Of a DNA stretch of 64,000 nucleotides, positions 8,370 to 18,011 are shown one piece after another. The stretch spans positions 33,190-97,189 of the forward strand of contig CANJQC010000004.1 in NCBI GenBank assembly GCA_947476295.1, given 5' to 3'. The notes under the pieces are model-generated. The model made no database searches. It was not told the DNA's origin and saw only the letters and a program-made list of their open reading frames with translations. Every line of letters begins with the position of its first letter. Positions within the stretch are counted from its first letter, which is position 1. Position numbers and translations under genes: made by a program. Origin of the DNA: Planctomycetaceae bacterium (GTDB taxonomy: Bacteria; Planctomycetota; Planctomycetia; Planctomycetales; Planctomycetaceae).

Positions 8370-11300
8370 ATGAACCTTCTCTCCATCATCACTTCCACCG
8401 ACTCTACTGTCCGCAATCGCTCGCTCGACGTTGCCTGTCTCGGCCTGTCCCTCGACGAACTCTTGCGCGAAGGTCAGCATCTCGATGAGTATCGGCGAGG
8501 CTGCGACAACCTGTACAATTGCGTTCGCTGTCTCTTCTTTCTCTACGCGATTCACCGCTTTCATCTGCCGATTCAGCTTGCTGGCCGTGAAAGCGGACGC
8601 ATCCCGTACGGCGGCTATGAGCACATGCTCAATCGCCGATATCCGGAAGCCATTGATGTCTTTCTGTCGCGTCTGTTGACTGATGGCCCATCCGTTTCAC
8701 TCTCCAGCGCGCTGGGCGAAGCCTATCATCGGCTGGCGTTTCAGACGCTGGCGGATCAGGTGCGCCGAAGCGTGCGGACTGTCCGAGGCAACCAATGGAT
8801 GTTTCGTACCGGGCATCCGGCTGATGTACCGCTGCGTATCCGTCCCGAGCTGCTGACCATCGACGAAAGTACCAACAGCTATCCGATCCTCCGTGAACGC
8901 ACGGCTGTCCGGATGGATTTTACGCACAGCGGCTGGAGCGACATCTTTTTCCTCGGCATGGATTATCCGGAAGGTGCGAAGGTAATCAATGCGTCGATTG
9001 ATCTGGCCGTGCGGGGTCGCCACCAGAAACCAGAACCACCCATTGACTGCAGTCTGCGCGTCATCGACGAACCAGTGTTACGACTCATCAGTATTGACCT
9101 CGATGCGAAAGTCGAAATCCGCGAGATCAATGAAGTGTTCGACTTCGCCCGCGACTATCTCGGCCTCATTAAAGGCGCGGTGATTGCCGCTGGACTGATT
9201 CCACCGGGCATGGAAGGCTGCGGTGGTAAAATCGCGGATGTATTTTCACGCATGATCGGGCCTGGCCTAGGCCTCGAAATCACCAGTCGAGTCAACGATA
9301 TCCCAAAGGGCTCGCGACTGGCAGTGTCCACGAACCTGCTGGGATCGCTGATCTCGATGTGCATGCGGGCCACCAGTCAGGTTTCCGCGTTTACCGGACA
9401 ACTTGAAGAATCCGATCGCCGCATTGTGGCCGCGCGTGCGATTCTGGGAGAATGGATTGGCGGATCAGGCGGCGGATGGCAGGATTCCGGCGGCGTGTGG
9501 CCAGGCATCAAATTGATTCAGGGTTGCACGGCCGGTCCCGATGATCCGGACTACGGCATCAGCCACGGTCGCTTGATGCCACAGCATCATGTGTTCACTC
9601 AGAAAGAAGTCAGTGACGAAACTCGTCGCCGGTTGCAGGACAGTCTCGTTCTCGTTCACGGCGGCATGGCGCAGAACGTCGGACCGATTCTGGAAATGGT
9701 CACCGAGAAATATCTGCTTCGCTGTGAACGCGAATGGGCGGCACGGCAGGATGCCATCGGCCTGCTGGAACAGATCACGGCATCACTCAAAGCGGGCGAT
9801 ATTCCTAGCATCGGCCACGCGACGCATCGCAACTTTCACGAACCTCTGCAGGCTATCATTCCGTGGTGCAGCAACGCATACACAGAACGCCTGATTCAGG
9901 AATGCCAAGCGAAGTATGGCCCGCGTTTCTACGGCTTCTGGATGCTCGGCGGCATGGCCGGCGGCGGCATGGGATTCATCTTCGACCCAGCGATCCGCGA
10001 AGAAGCGCAGGGTTGGCTGCAGGCGATGATGCTTGACGTCAAACGCAGCATGGAGGCGAGCGTACCGTTTGCGATGGACCCCGTGGTTTATGACTTCGCC
10101 ATCAACGACAACGGCACGTTCGCCGAACTGCGTCACGACGGTGGTCTGCCGAAAGGCTACCACGCGCTGATGGTTCCGGACTGGCTGCGTCGAGGCCTGC
10201 AGCAGCTCACGCCGATGCTTCGCAACGAACTGGAACGTGTCGGCAATGCGTGCCGCGATTCCGTCGGTGGTGACAATCTTGCATCGCGACTGATCCAGCG
10301 GCTTCTGCCTTCCACATCGAAAGAAGCGCAGCAGGCGGCGCGTCTGGAGGATCTGTTGCGAGAAAACGGCTTCGACCCGATTGCCCACGAACATCTGCGC
10401 GAAGACTTGCGATCAGGGCGATTGGGGATGTCTCAGAATCGGTTGCCTGCGTCTGTTACCATTGAAGATGTTTCCCACGAAGACGTCATCGAAGCCCGCC
10501 GCAATATTCCTTTGACGGCGATTGAACTTGGACGCGCGGCGATTGTAAATGGCGAAGTCGGTGTGATCTCGCTGGCTGCCGGCGTCGGCAGCCGGTGGAC
10601 TCAGGGTGCCGGTGTCGTGAAAGCACTGAATCCATTCTGCAAAATGGGTGGTCATTGGCGTTCGTTTCTGGATATCCACTTCGCCAAAACGCGGCGAGTC
10701 GCAAGGGAATTTGGTATCTCACCACTACATGTCGTGTCGTCGGGTTATCTTACCGATTCTCCAATTCGCGACGCCGTGGAACGACTGAACAAACTCAGTG
10801 CTGGCGGCATTTTCCGAGTTTCCCGCGGTGCATCAGTCGGTCTTCGGATGGTTCCGACTTTGCGTGACCTCCAGTTTACATGGGAAGAAGTCGCCCAGCA
10901 GGTATTGGATCAACAGAAGGAAAAAGTCAGGATCAGTCTGCGGTCCGCATTGATGAACTGGGCTCGCACAGCCGGCGAAGCATCGGACTACACCGACAAT
11001 CTTTCGTCACAGTGCATGCACCCGGTCGGCCATTGGTATGAAGTCCCCAACATGCTGCGAAACGGCACATTGCGACAGATGCTGACCGATCGACCGCATT
11101 TGAAATACCTGATGCTGCACAATATCGATACGCTCGGAGCCAACATCGATGCCGGTTGCCTTGGCCTGCATATTCAGTCCAATGCTGACCTGTCATTCGA
11201 AGTCATCAGTCGCCGTCTGGAAGACCGAGGCGGCGGATTAGCAAGAGTGGATGGCCGAGTCCGTCTCGTGGAAGGCCTCGCTATGCCGCGCGAAGAAGAT

Positions 11301-11678
11301 GAATTCCAGTTGTCGTGGTACAACTCACTGACCACGTGGATCGACATCGATCGCCTGCTGTCGGTCTTCGGCCTTGACCGAGCGGCCTTGAGCAATCCAA
11401 AACTCGTCGATGCCGCTATCCGGGAACTCGGACGCCGCATGCCCACGTACATCACGCTCAAGGACGTCAAGAAACGCTGGGGCCACGGTCAGGAAGACGT
11501 GTTCCCGGTATCGCAGTTCGAAAAACTCTGGGGCGATATGACAGCCCTCTCGGACGTCAATTGTTCGTTCCTCGTCGTTCCCACACTCCGTGGCCAGCAA
11601 CTCAAGGACCCCGCCCAACTTGACGGCTGGTTGCGAGACGGTTCCGCCGCACATGTGGAATCGCTGTGTGCGTGGTAG
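8370..11678 (+). CDS. Fused GHMP sugar kinase and UDPGP-type UDP-sugar pyrophosphorylase
   Basis: 1102 residues from the ATG at 8370. Residues 1-175 are an uncharacterised helical N-terminus. Residues ~178-540 carry the three GHMP kinase motifs: RMDFTHSGWSD with KVINASIDL (181-212), IPKGSRLAVSTNLLGSLIS (311-329, the ATP loop) and GGSGGGWQDSGG (364-375), closing with GGMAGGGMGF (527-536). This pattern is closest to fucokinase-like and heptose kinases. Residues ~725-1102 match the eukaryote-type UDPGP family: LAAGVGSRWTQGAG (735-748), LMLHNIDTLGANID (914-927, the NVDNLGA motif) and EVISRRLEDRGGGLARVDGR (944-963). The likely overall job is ATP-dependent C1 phosphorylation of a free sugar followed by UTP activation, analogous in logic to FKP or sugar salvage enzymes but with a different domain order and pyrophosphorylase family. 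The first-loop Ser/Thr changes leave the kinase step to be shown. Confidence 0.8.
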   Translation: MNLLSIITSTDSTVRNRSLDVACLGLSLDELLREGQHLDEYRRGCDNLYNCVRCLFFLYAIHRFHLPIQLAGRESGRIPYGGYEHMLNRRYPEAIDVFLSRLLTDGPSVSLSSALGEAYHRLAFQTLADQVRRSVRTVRGNQWMFRTGHPADVPLRIRPELLTIDESTNSYPILRERTAVRMDFTHSGWSDIFFLGMDYPEGAKVINASIDLAVRGRHQKPEPPIDCSLRVIDEPVLRLISIDLDAKVEIREINEVFDFARDYLGLIKGAVIAAGLIPPGMEGCGGKIADVFSRMIGPGLGLEITSRVNDIPKGSRLAVSTNLLGSLISMCMRATSQVSAFTGQLEESDRRIVAARAILGEWIGGSGGGWQDSGGVWPGIKLIQGCTAGPDDPDYGISHGRLMPQHHVFTQKEVSDETRRRLQDSLVLVHGGMAQNVGPILEMVTEKYLLRCEREWAARQDAIGLLEQITASLKAGDIPSIGHATHRNFHEPLQAIIPWCSNAYTERLIQECQAKYGPRFYGFWMLGGMAGGGMGFIFDPAIREEAQGWLQAMMLDVKRSMEASVPFAMDPVVYDFAINDNGTFAELRHDGGLPKGYHALMVPDWLRRGLQQLTPMLRNELERVGNACRDSVGGDNLASRLIQRLLPSTSKEAQQAARLEDLLRENGFDPIAHEHLREDLRSGRLGMSQNRLPASVTIEDVSHEDVIEARRNIPLTAIELGRAAIVNGEVGVISLAAGVGSRWTQGAGVVKALNPFCKMGGHWRSFLDIHFAKTRRVAREFGISPLHVVSSGYLTDSPIRDAVERLNKLSAGGIFRVSRGASVGLRMVPTLRDLQFTWEEVAQQVLDQQKEKVRISLRSALMNWARTAGEASDYTDNLSSQCMHPVGHWYEVPNMLRNGTLRQMLTDRPHLKYLMLHNIDTLGANIDAGCLGLHIQSNADLSFEVISRRLEDRGGGLARVDGRVRLVEGLAMPREEDEFQLSWYNSLTTWIDIDRLLSVFGLDRAALSNPKLVDAAIRELGRRMPTYITLKDVKKRWGHGQEDVFPVSQFEKLWGDMTALSDVNCSFLVVPTLRGQQLKDPAQLDGWLRDGSAAHVESLCAW

Positions 11679-11771
11679 GGTGCGTGGAACGCACCGGTTT
11701 TTTCGCGTTGCGTTCCGATGCCGGATGAATCCCCATGCACTCACGGTGTGTTTCGCTGCGCACACCCTAAC
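11675..11771. repeat. GYAGGGTG-family repeat, diverged copy
   Basis: Starts GTAGGGTGCG and ends GCGCACACCCTAAC, so the termini are inverted. It matches the terminal pattern of the elements at 14871 and 32177, but the interior is different and only partly palindromic. Confidence 0.4.
11679..11703 (+). terminator. Rho-independent terminator of the kinase/pyrophosphorylase gene
   Basis: GGTGCGT / ACGCACC stem with a GGA loop starts right after the TAG stop and is followed by GGTTTTTT. The sequence also begins a longer GTAGGGTG...CACCCTAAC repeat (11675-11771), so the terminator appears to be supplied by that repeat. Confidence 0.7.
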
Positions 11772-12145
11772 TTGCACCACGGAACTGTAAAACCGCCTCA
11801 ACTGGCTTCGCACTAATCAGAAGCATACACTTGCGGCATACCGGACCGAGTTTATTTCAGCAAGAATGGCTGCAAGACTTGGGCTCTAACAACTGAATCT
11901 GACTTTTGCTGTGACAGATCACGCCGCCCGTGACGAAGTCCTAGCGGATGAGGTGGGCCAGATGAAATCGCTTGTGCAGACGTTTTGCGCGGAAGCAGTC
12001 CAGAGCTTTTGGATGCGTGCCTGGGAATCGCCTCGCGCAGTTGAGTAGTGTATGACTTCGCCTGGGGTTGCGACCACTGAGAGTCGCCTTGTCTGAAAAT
12101 GTTGAATCTCAATTTGAGTTCACTCCCGATTTATTAGGATCAACC
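11772..12145. other. Intergenic region upstream of the amidohydrolase gene
   Basis: About 370 bp. No supported gene: the minus frame 11852-12112 has no recognisable features. A TTATTAGGAT sequence just before 12146 supplies a weak ribosome-binding site. Confidence 0.4.
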
Positions 12146-13390
12146 ATGGCTGGAACTCTCTTCACGGATGTCAGGATTCTCGATTGCACGGGGGCCGAAC
12201 CGTTTCTCGGTGAGGTGCTGGTGGAGGCGGCACGCATCGCGGTCGTCGTTCGTGAGCCTCAACGATTGTCGCGCGAAGGCGTGGACGTGATCGATGGCCG
12301 CGGGGCGACACTCATGCCGGGTTTAGTCGAGTCGCATGCGCATCTGAGCATCGACGATGCGGCGGAACTCGTGCAGATCGGAATGATTCCGGCGGAGGAG
12401 ACGACACTCATTGCGGTCCGGAACGCCCGGCTCTACCTTGACTGCGGCATCACCAGCTGCATCAGTGCCGCGTCGGCGAAACCCCGGACGGATGTCGTCA
12501 TTCGCAACGCGATCAACAAGGGTGAGATTCCCGGTCCGAGGTTGCTGGCGGCAAGTCCGTGGCTGACGGTCACGGGCGGTCTGGGAGACATGCGATCGCT
12601 GAATATGCCCCACATGTCGTCGATGGCGATCATGCTCGATGGGCCGGAGGAATTTCGCCGTACCACGCGTGAACTGATCCGCGAAGGTGTGGATATCATC
12701 AAGCTTGTAATCTCCGGCGACACGTTTGTGCCGCACGCTCCATCGCACACGACTGTGATGAGCGAAGCCGAAGTCGCCGCCGCTGCGGAGGTCGTTCACG
12801 CTCACGGCAAGCGGATGAGCGCGCATTGTCGCAGCGCCGATTCCGTCAAGCTCGCAGTGAAACACGGTGTGAAAGTGATCTACCACGCCAACTTCGCCGA
12901 CGAGGAAGCGATCGATCTGCTGGAAGCCAACAAGGGCTGGGTGTTCGTGAGTCCCAACATCGGCTTCACGGCGACGGCATCGTATGCAGGGGAGAAGTGG
13001 TTTACAGAGGCGCAAGTCCTAGAGTTCGGTTTCCGCGAGGAACTGGCAGGGGCTGCAAAAGGACTCAAAGAGTTAAAAAAACGCGGCATTCGCATTCTGG
13101 GTGGCGGCGATTATGGTTTCTTCGTGACGCCTCACGGCGAGAACGCCCGCGACCTTGATCATCTCATCCGCTACTGCGACTTCACACCGATGGAAGCGCT
13201 GCTCACCATGACAAAACACGGTGGAGCCGCGATGGATTTACCCAACGAGCTGGGACAGATTCAACCAGGTTTTCTCGCCGATCTGCTGCTGGTCGCAAGT
13301 AACCCGCTCGTGGATCCGAAAGTACTGCTTGACCGCAGCAACTTGCTCGCGGTCATGAAAAACGGGCAGTTTCACCGGCGACCGGCATGA
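12146..13390 (+). CDS. Metal-dependent amidohydrolase (imidazolonepropionase/prolidase-like group)
   Basis: 414 residues from the ATG at 12146, chosen because it begins the conserved N-terminal strand ([13 protein letters not shown]) and has AGGA nearby. Metal ligands of the amidohydrolase superfamily are visible: HAH (SHAHLSID), the probable carbamylated Lys in [10 protein letters not shown], His in MSAHCRS, His in VIYHANF and Asp in GGGDYG. The C-terminal small beta domain is clear ([20 protein letters not shown]). The group hydrolyses amide or peptide-like C-N bonds in the cytosol; no signal peptide is seen. Members with this motif set include Xaa-Arg dipeptidases and imidazolonepropionase-like hydrolases, so the substrate is open. 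It may be cotranscribed with the Gfo/Idh gene 103 bp downstream. Confidence 0.85.
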   Translation: MAGTLFTDVRILDCTGAEPFLGEVLVEAARIAVVVREPQRLSREGVDVIDGRGATLMPGLVESHAHLSIDDAAELVQIGMIPAEETTLIAVRNARLYLDCGITSCISAASAKPRTDVVIRNAINKGEIPGPRLLAASPWLTVTGGLGDMRSLNMPHMSSMAIMLDGPEEFRRTTRELIREGVDIIKLVISGDTFVPHAPSHTTVMSEAEVAAAAEVVHAHGKRMSAHCRSADSVKLAVKHGVKVIYHANFADEEAIDLLEANKGWVFVSPNIGFTATASYAGEKWFTEAQVLEFGFREELAGAAKGLKELKKRGIRILGGGDYGFFVTPHGENARDLDHLIRYCDFTPMEALLTMTKHGGAAMDLPNELGQIQPGFLADLLLVASNPLVDPKVLLDRSNLLAVMKNGQFHRRPA

Positions 13391-13493
13391 GGTGCACCCA
13401 TTCGATTGCATTGCACGACGTCGGGGTTCACAATCGCGGTGGTGCCTGTGTCCCGCGATTCGACTCAAGTCAGTTTCCTCAGGAGTCCCCTCA

Positions 13494-14834
13494 GTGAATC
13501 CCTTCCAGAATTCCACGCGCCGTGCGTTCATGCAATCGACTTCCGCCATGGCCGCAGCGCTGTATGTGAGCGGCCTGCCGGCGGCTCCGTCAACACAGGA
13601 GAAACTTCGCATCGCCGTGATTGGTTGCGGCGGGAGAGGAGGCAGTAATCTGCAATCGGTGTCGTCGGAACATATCGCGGCTCTCTGCGATGTGAACGCC
13701 AATAATCTCAACAAAGCCGCTGAGCAGCACACGAAAGCCCGAAGAAACACAGATTTTCGCCGCGTTTTTGATCACCCTGATGAATTCGATGCGGTCGTCG
13801 TCAGCACTTGCGAACACACGCATGCCTTTGCGACTCTGCCCGCGCTGCAGCTGGGCAAACATGTGTATTGTGAAAAGCCGCTGACGCACGGAATTTATGA
13901 AGCTCGGCGAATTCGCGAAGCGGCCGCAACCGCTGGCGTGGCGACACAGATGGGGACCCAGATTCACGCCGAAAACAATTATCGCCGCGTCGTGGAACTC
14001 ATTCAGACCGGTGCGATCGGAAAAGTTTCCGAATGCCATGTGTGGGTCGGGCGGGCCTGGGGACTGCAATCTCCGGAGGAAGCCAAGGCGCACGGAGATA
14101 TCGTGTCTGTGCAGGATCGCCCGGCAAACGCTGATCCGATTACGCCGGAACTGGACTGGGATCTGTGGCTTGGACCGGCTCCGGAACGACCTTACAACAA
14201 CGTCTACTTTCCAGGTCCAAAGTGGTATCGCTGGTGGGACTTCGGCAACGGGACGATGTCCGATCTGGGAAGTCACTGGGTCGATCTGCCGTTTTGGGCT
14301 CTGAAATTGAAAGCCCCGAAAACCATTGAACCTTTCGGTGGTCCGGCGCACAGGGAGCTCGCTCCGGCATCCATGCATGTGCGTTATGAATACGCGGCTG
14401 AAGGGGATCAGCCGGAAGTAGCGCTCACCTGGTATCAAGGCACGCATCGTCCGGAGATTCCGGCCGCAGCCGGCATCGCCGGTTGGGATAGCGGCGTGTT
14501 ATTCATCGGCGACAAGGGAATGCTGGTGTCGGATTACGGTCGCTACAAACTGCTGCCGGAAGAGAACTTCAAAGGCTTCAAGCCGCCGGAACCGTTTATC
14601 CCGGCGTCCAGAGGTCATCATCAGGAATGGATTCACGCCTGCAAAACGGGCGAACCTACCACTTGCAACTTTGAATATTCCGGATGGCTGACGGAAGCTA
14701 ATCATCTGGGAAATGTGGCGTATCGCGTCGGCAAAAAACTGGAATGGAACGCCGCCGAAATGCGCGCGACGAATGCTCCTGAAGCGGACCAGTACATTAA
14801 ACGCGAGTACCGGAAAGGCTGGAGTCTGACGTAG
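13494..14834 (+). CDS. Gfo/Idh/MocA family oxidoreductase, Tat-exported
   Basis: 446 residues from the GTG at 13494, which has AGGAG 8 bp upstream. The leader [20 protein letters not shown] is a twin-arginine signal. The Rossmann motif is [15 protein letters not shown], the catalytic-site motif is YCEKPLTHG, and [16 protein letters not shown] plus [17 protein letters not shown] are typical of the large planctomycete clade. The expected activity is NAD(P)-dependent sugar or sugar-acid redox chemistry in the periplasm; the substrate is unknown. It follows an amidohydrolase gene and precedes a DUF485/symporter pair separated by a palindrome, which may mark the operon boundary. The GTG start is better supported than the longer frame starting at 13392. 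Confidence 0.88.
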   Translation: MNPFQNSTRRAFMQSTSAMAAALYVSGLPAAPSTQEKLRIAVIGCGGRGGSNLQSVSSEHIAALCDVNANNLNKAAEQHTKARRNTDFRRVFDHPDEFDAVVVSTCEHTHAFATLPALQLGKHVYCEKPLTHGIYEARRIREAAATAGVATQMGTQIHAENNYRRVVELIQTGAIGKVSECHVWVGRAWGLQSPEEAKAHGDIVSVQDRPANADPITPELDWDLWLGPAPERPYNNVYFPGPKWYRWWDFGNGTMSDLGSHWVDLPFWALKLKAPKTIEPFGGPAHRELAPASMHVRYEYAAEGDQPEVALTWYQGTHRPEIPAAAGIAGWDSGVLFIGDKGMLVSDYGRYKLLPEENFKGFKPPEPFIPASRGHHQEWIHACKTGEPTTCNFEYSGWLTEANHLGNVAYRVGKKLEWNAAEMRATNAPEADQYIKREYRKGWSLT

Positions 14835-14840
14835 GATTTT

Positions 14841-14864
14841 GTAGCTTGACTCTCCAGAGTCGAG
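14841..14864. repeat. GTAGCTTGACTC-family repeat, half copy
   Basis: GTAGCTTGACTCT, two bases, then AGAGTCGA gives a small hairpin. The same motif begins the element at 52915-52972. It sits 6 bp before the 14871 palindrome. Confidence 0.55.
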
Positions 14865-14870
14865 CGCCGT

Positions 14871-14944
14871 GTAGGGTGGGACCAGCGGAGCGCAGGCCCA
14901 CCATTTCTCTTTGGTGGGCCTGCGCTTCGCTGGTCCCACCCTAC
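14871..14944. repeat. Long near-perfect palindrome, GYAGGGTG family
   Basis: Two 33-nt arms around an 8-nt TTTCTCTT loop, beginning GTAGGGTGGGACCAGCG and ending CGCTGGTCCCACCCTAC, with one or two mismatches in the middle of the arms. A related element is at 32177-32254. In RNA it would form a very long hairpin; it may terminate the Gfo/Idh transcript. Confidence 0.85.
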
Positions 14945-14975
14945 GGTTTATGACTATCGGACGGAAAGTTCATTC

Positions 14976-15218
14976 ATGCAATCCCGGAATTCCAGGATCG
15001 GACTCATCTTGTTCACGATCTACCTGATCGTGTACGCAGGGTTCGTGTTCCTGAATGCGTTTGCTCCTGATCAAATGGAAGCCACTCCCATTGCTGGCCT
15101 GAACATCGCCGTGCTGTATGGTTTTGGGCTGATCATCGGAGCCATCCTGCTTTCCGGACTGTACGGCTTCCTGTGCCGCGAAAAATCTTCGCCAAACAAT
15201 CGGGAGCCGCGAGCATGA
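14976..15218 (+). CDS. DUF485 family small membrane protein
   Basis: 80 residues with two membrane segments (LILFTIYLIVYAGFVFL, about 10-26, and VLYGFGLIIGAILLSGLYGF, about 47-66), the usual DUF485 size and topology. DUF485 genes are typically placed directly before acetate-type sodium:solute symporters (as yjcH before actP in E. coli), exactly as here: the stop codon overlaps the next start as ATGA. It is presumably an accessory of the symporter. The exact biochemical role is not known for the family. Confidence 0.85.
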   Translation: MQSRNSRIGLILFTIYLIVYAGFVFLNAFAPDQMEATPIAGLNIAVLYGFGLIIGAILLSGLYGFLCREKSSPNNREPRA

Positions 15219-17197
15219 TTCACGAACTCTCGTGGAAAGCTGTGATCTTCTTTTCCATCTTCGTGGGTTTCACACTTGGTCTGAGCTTCTGGCTGGGGCG
15301 TAAGGCGAAATCATCCGAAGGCTTTTTCGCGGCCCACGGACAGATCCCGTGGTTCGTCAACGGAATTGCGTTTGCGGGAGACTATCTGTCAGCGGCATCA
15401 TTCCTCGGTATCTGCGGAATGATTGCGTTCTACGGCTATGACGGATTTCTGTATTCCATCGGTTACCTCGCCGGCTGGATCGTGGCCTTGTTCGTAATCG
15501 CCGAACCCATGAAGCGGCTGGGACGGTTTACGTTTGCGGATGCCCTGGATTCGAAGTTCAATTCACCGGGAATCAAACTGGCGGCTGGTATCAGTACGCT
15601 GGCGGTGAGCATTTTCTATCTGATCCCGCAGATGGTCGGTGCCGGTGTGCTGGTGCAGCCACTGCTGGCATTGCCGCACTGGGCGGGCGTGGTTCTGGTC
15701 GGGACCGTTGTCATTATGATCGTCGTAACGGCCGGAATGGTGTCGACGACATGGGTCCAGTTTCTCAAAGGCACGCTGCTGGTTTTCTTCAGTGCCATTC
15801 TGACATGGATGATTCTGCAGAAAGGGTTCAAGGTCGAACAGGGTGGCAACGATGGCTACAAATTCCGCACGCTCACAGTCACTGCTGACGACCTGACAAA
15901 CGATGATGGATCGCTCGGAGGTCTGAGTAACGTTGATGTCCTGCCGACACCGGAAGGCTGGGATAAAACCAAACAGTCCTATGTTCATTTGCTGGATCGT
16001 CAGACGAAACGCACGACGGTATTCCATGTCGTCAAGCCCGCCACGGACGGCAATCCCATGACATTGACAGAAGCGCAGACGGTCACAAAACTGGCTGACG
16101 GCGGACGCCTGATCAACGGACTTCCCAAGGGGAACGGGCAGGGTCAGGCCGTGTTGCATCCGATTGGTTATCTGAAATCCTTGCCGGATGGAAAGACGGA
16201 AACCGGACCAGTGTCCCCGATGGAATTCTTCAGCATTCTGCAGCAAAGTGAAGTTGTGCTGTGGCGAAATGAGAAAATTCTGCTCGCTGACAAGGCCGAG
16301 ACCACAGTCTATTACCAGAAAATTACTCCGGGCTCGCAAGTGCTGCGTCCCGGCGAAAACCCGATCTTCAAGGGGATTCGCAGCGAAAAATTTTCGGACA
16401 AGATCAACTTCCTGTCGCTGATGCTGGCACTGTTCTGCGGCACGGCTTCATTGCCGCATATTCTGATTCGCTACTACACCGTCAAGGATGAAAGCAGTGC
16501 CCGGCGGAGCACGATCGTCGGCATCGCCAGTATCGGATTCTTCTACGTCTTGACGCTGTATCTGGGGCTCGGTGCCATGACCAGCGGTGCGCTGGATCTG
16601 TCTGACGACAACATGGCCGCTCCGCTGCTCGCCAAGAGTATGAACACATGGCTGTTCGCGGCGATTTCAGCGATTGCATTTACGACCGTGCTGGGCACCG
16701 TGAGCGGACTCATCCTGGCCTCGGCTGGTGCAGTGGCCCACGATCTGCTGGGCAGTGCGTTCGGAGTCCAGATGAATGACGACGAGAAAGTGCGCGTCGC
16801 GAAACTGTCGTCCGTGGTTGTGGGCGCGATCGCGATTGTGCTGGGGATTCTGTTCAAGGACATGAACGTGAGTTTCCTCGTGGGCTGGGCGTTCAGCGTT
16901 GCGGCATCGGCCAATCTGCCATCGCTGGTCATGATTCTGTTCTGGCCTCGCGTGACACGTCAGGGCATCATTACCGCAATTGTGGTTGGCATGGTTTCGT
17001 CTCTTGGCTGGATTCTGCTGAGTGCTGAAGCCTTCGAAAAGGTCTATGGTCTTGACGTGCTGAAGACCCCGGCCATCGTGCCGTTCAGCCAGCCCGGCAT
17101 CGTGACAATTCCTCTCGGGTTTTTGACTCTCATTGCTGTGTCACTGATGACGCAGCGACGTGAGGAACCGAGAATGGCCGCAAATGGCCGCGAATAA
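15215..17197 (+). CDS. Sodium:solute symporter, ActP-like, with enlarged extramembrane loop
   Basis: 660 residues from the ATG at 15215, overlapping the DUF485 stop. It matches the SSS family acetate-permease branch: AGDYLSAASFLGICGMIAFYG, IPQMVGAGVLVQPLL and ALFCGTASLPHILIRYYTV are hallmark segments. About 13 membrane helices are visible. Between the helix ending ILTWMILQKGF (about residue 208) and NFLSLMLALFCGTAS (about 395) lies a hydrophilic stretch of roughly 185 residues, whereas ActP has a loop of only a few dozen residues there. The insert has no recognised motif. The likely role is sodium-coupled uptake of a short organic acid; the insert might bind ligand or a partner outside the membrane. 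Confidence 0.88.
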   Translation: MIHELSWKAVIFFSIFVGFTLGLSFWLGRKAKSSEGFFAAHGQIPWFVNGIAFAGDYLSAASFLGICGMIAFYGYDGFLYSIGYLAGWIVALFVIAEPMKRLGRFTFADALDSKFNSPGIKLAAGISTLAVSIFYLIPQMVGAGVLVQPLLALPHWAGVVLVGTVVIMIVVTAGMVSTTWVQFLKGTLLVFFSAILTWMILQKGFKVEQGGNDGYKFRTLTVTADDLTNDDGSLGGLSNVDVLPTPEGWDKTKQSYVHLLDRQTKRTTVFHVVKPATDGNPMTLTEAQTVTKLADGGRLINGLPKGNGQGQAVLHPIGYLKSLPDGKTETGPVSPMEFFSILQQSEVVLWRNEKILLADKAETTVYYQKITPGSQVLRPGENPIFKGIRSEKFSDKINFLSLMLALFCGTASLPHILIRYYTVKDESSARRSTIVGIASIGFFYVLTLYLGLGAMTSGALDLSDDNMAAPLLAKSMNTWLFAAISAIAFTTVLGTVSGLILASAGAVAHDLLGSAFGVQMNDDEKVRVAKLSSVVVGAIAIVLGILFKDMNVSFLVGWAFSVAASANLPSLVMILFWPRVTRQGIITAIVVGMVSSLGWILLSAEAFEKVYGLDVLKTPAIVPFSQPGIVTIPLGFLTLIAVSLMTQRREEPRMAANGRE

Positions 17198-17309
17198 ATT
17201 GCAGGAACATCCGCGTTCGGCAATTCATGTTCGGTTTCCCGGATGCAATCTACCCGGATATCGTGTTTAAGCGCTCGCCTGCCCAACCCACTTTATGGAG
17301 CCTGATGAT

Positions 17310-18011
17310 ATGAAAAAACTGCCAACGTTACTTGTGATCTACGCGGGGGTCGCGATGTTTTCATCTGGTGCGCAATGCTTCGCCCAGAATGCAGAACCAG
17401 ACTCAAATGAGAACGAAGTGCGGTGGGTGCAGATTCGGTTGCGGACTGAGGGAACAGAAGTCGCGTCGCCGGAACTTCATGGAGGGCGATTGCCTCTGAA
17501 TGAGGGACATGCACGTGTTGGTCTATCATTTGCTGAACCGCCACCTGCCGGGGCTCCAAATTTTGGGACACCCAATTCTGGCACTCCAGGGCTACGAATG
17601 GGAACTCGTTCTGAGATGCACCAAGGCCAGGGACCGCAAATTCGCCATCTGGAAGCTCACGGTCCCGAAGGACCATTCGCAGAAGATCGTAGACGAATTG
17701 CGGCGCTCACGGAATCTGCTGAACGCATTGCGCGGGCAGGTCTGCCGGATGTTGCTCGTGGACTGCGTGAGCGCGCTGGCGAAATTGAACGGGAACTTGT
17801 GGAGAAGCATGAACGGATGCAGCAGGAAGATCATCGGCGGGCACAAGCGGAAGTCCGGGAGCATCTGCAACAGCAGCGCCGCATGGAACAGCGGCGAGAG
17901 GGAATCGAACACGGCGATCACTCCGCACAAACTCTGCGTGAACTGCACGAACAAGTAGCAATGATTCGTAATTGCGAAATTCCGTGCGGAGTCAAACCTT
18001 TTTCGCAATGA
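17310..18011 (+). CDS. Secreted protein with charged coiled-coil C-terminus, unknown function
   Basis: 233 residues from the ATG at 17310 (MKKLPTLLVIYAGVAMFSSG, a clear signal peptide cut near CFAQN). The centre is rich in Pro, Gly and Asn (about 75-105). From about 125 to 222 it is a highly charged helix rich in Glu, Arg, Gln and His, with coiled-coil character. It is not recognised as a known family. The frame is preferred over the overlapping frames on both strands because it has a leader and continuous amphipathic helix pattern. Its 3' end overlaps the stop of the convergent methyltransferase remnant by about 20 bp. Confidence 0.65.
   Translation: MKKLPTLLVIYAGVAMFSSGAQCFAQNAEPDSNENEVRWVQIRLRTEGTEVASPELHGGRLPLNEGHARVGLSFAEPPPAGAPNFGTPNSGTPGLRMGTRSEMHQGQGPQIRHLEAHGPEGPFAEDRRRIAALTESAERIARAGLPDVARGLRERAGEIERELVEKHERMQQEDHRRAQAEVREHLQQQRRMEQRREGIEHGDHSAQTLRELHEQVAMIRNCEIPCGVKPFSQ

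Noticed and set aside
11852..12112. 86-residue minus-strand frame in the gap before the amidohydrolase
   Set aside because: No recognisable features and no conserved start context.
12323..13015. Minus-strand open frame inside the amidohydrolase gene
   Set aside because: It overlaps a gene with full metal-ligand motifs and shows only Arg/His-rich shadow composition.
15563..16339. Minus-strand frame inside the symporter gene
   Set aside because: Overlaps the insert region of the symporter on the other strand; composition is that of a shadow frame, so the insert is treated as part of the transporter.
17500..17958. 152-residue plus frame as the real gene in place of the 17310 gene
   Set aside because: It has no signal peptide or domain; the 17310 frame has a clear leader and a continuous charged helix.
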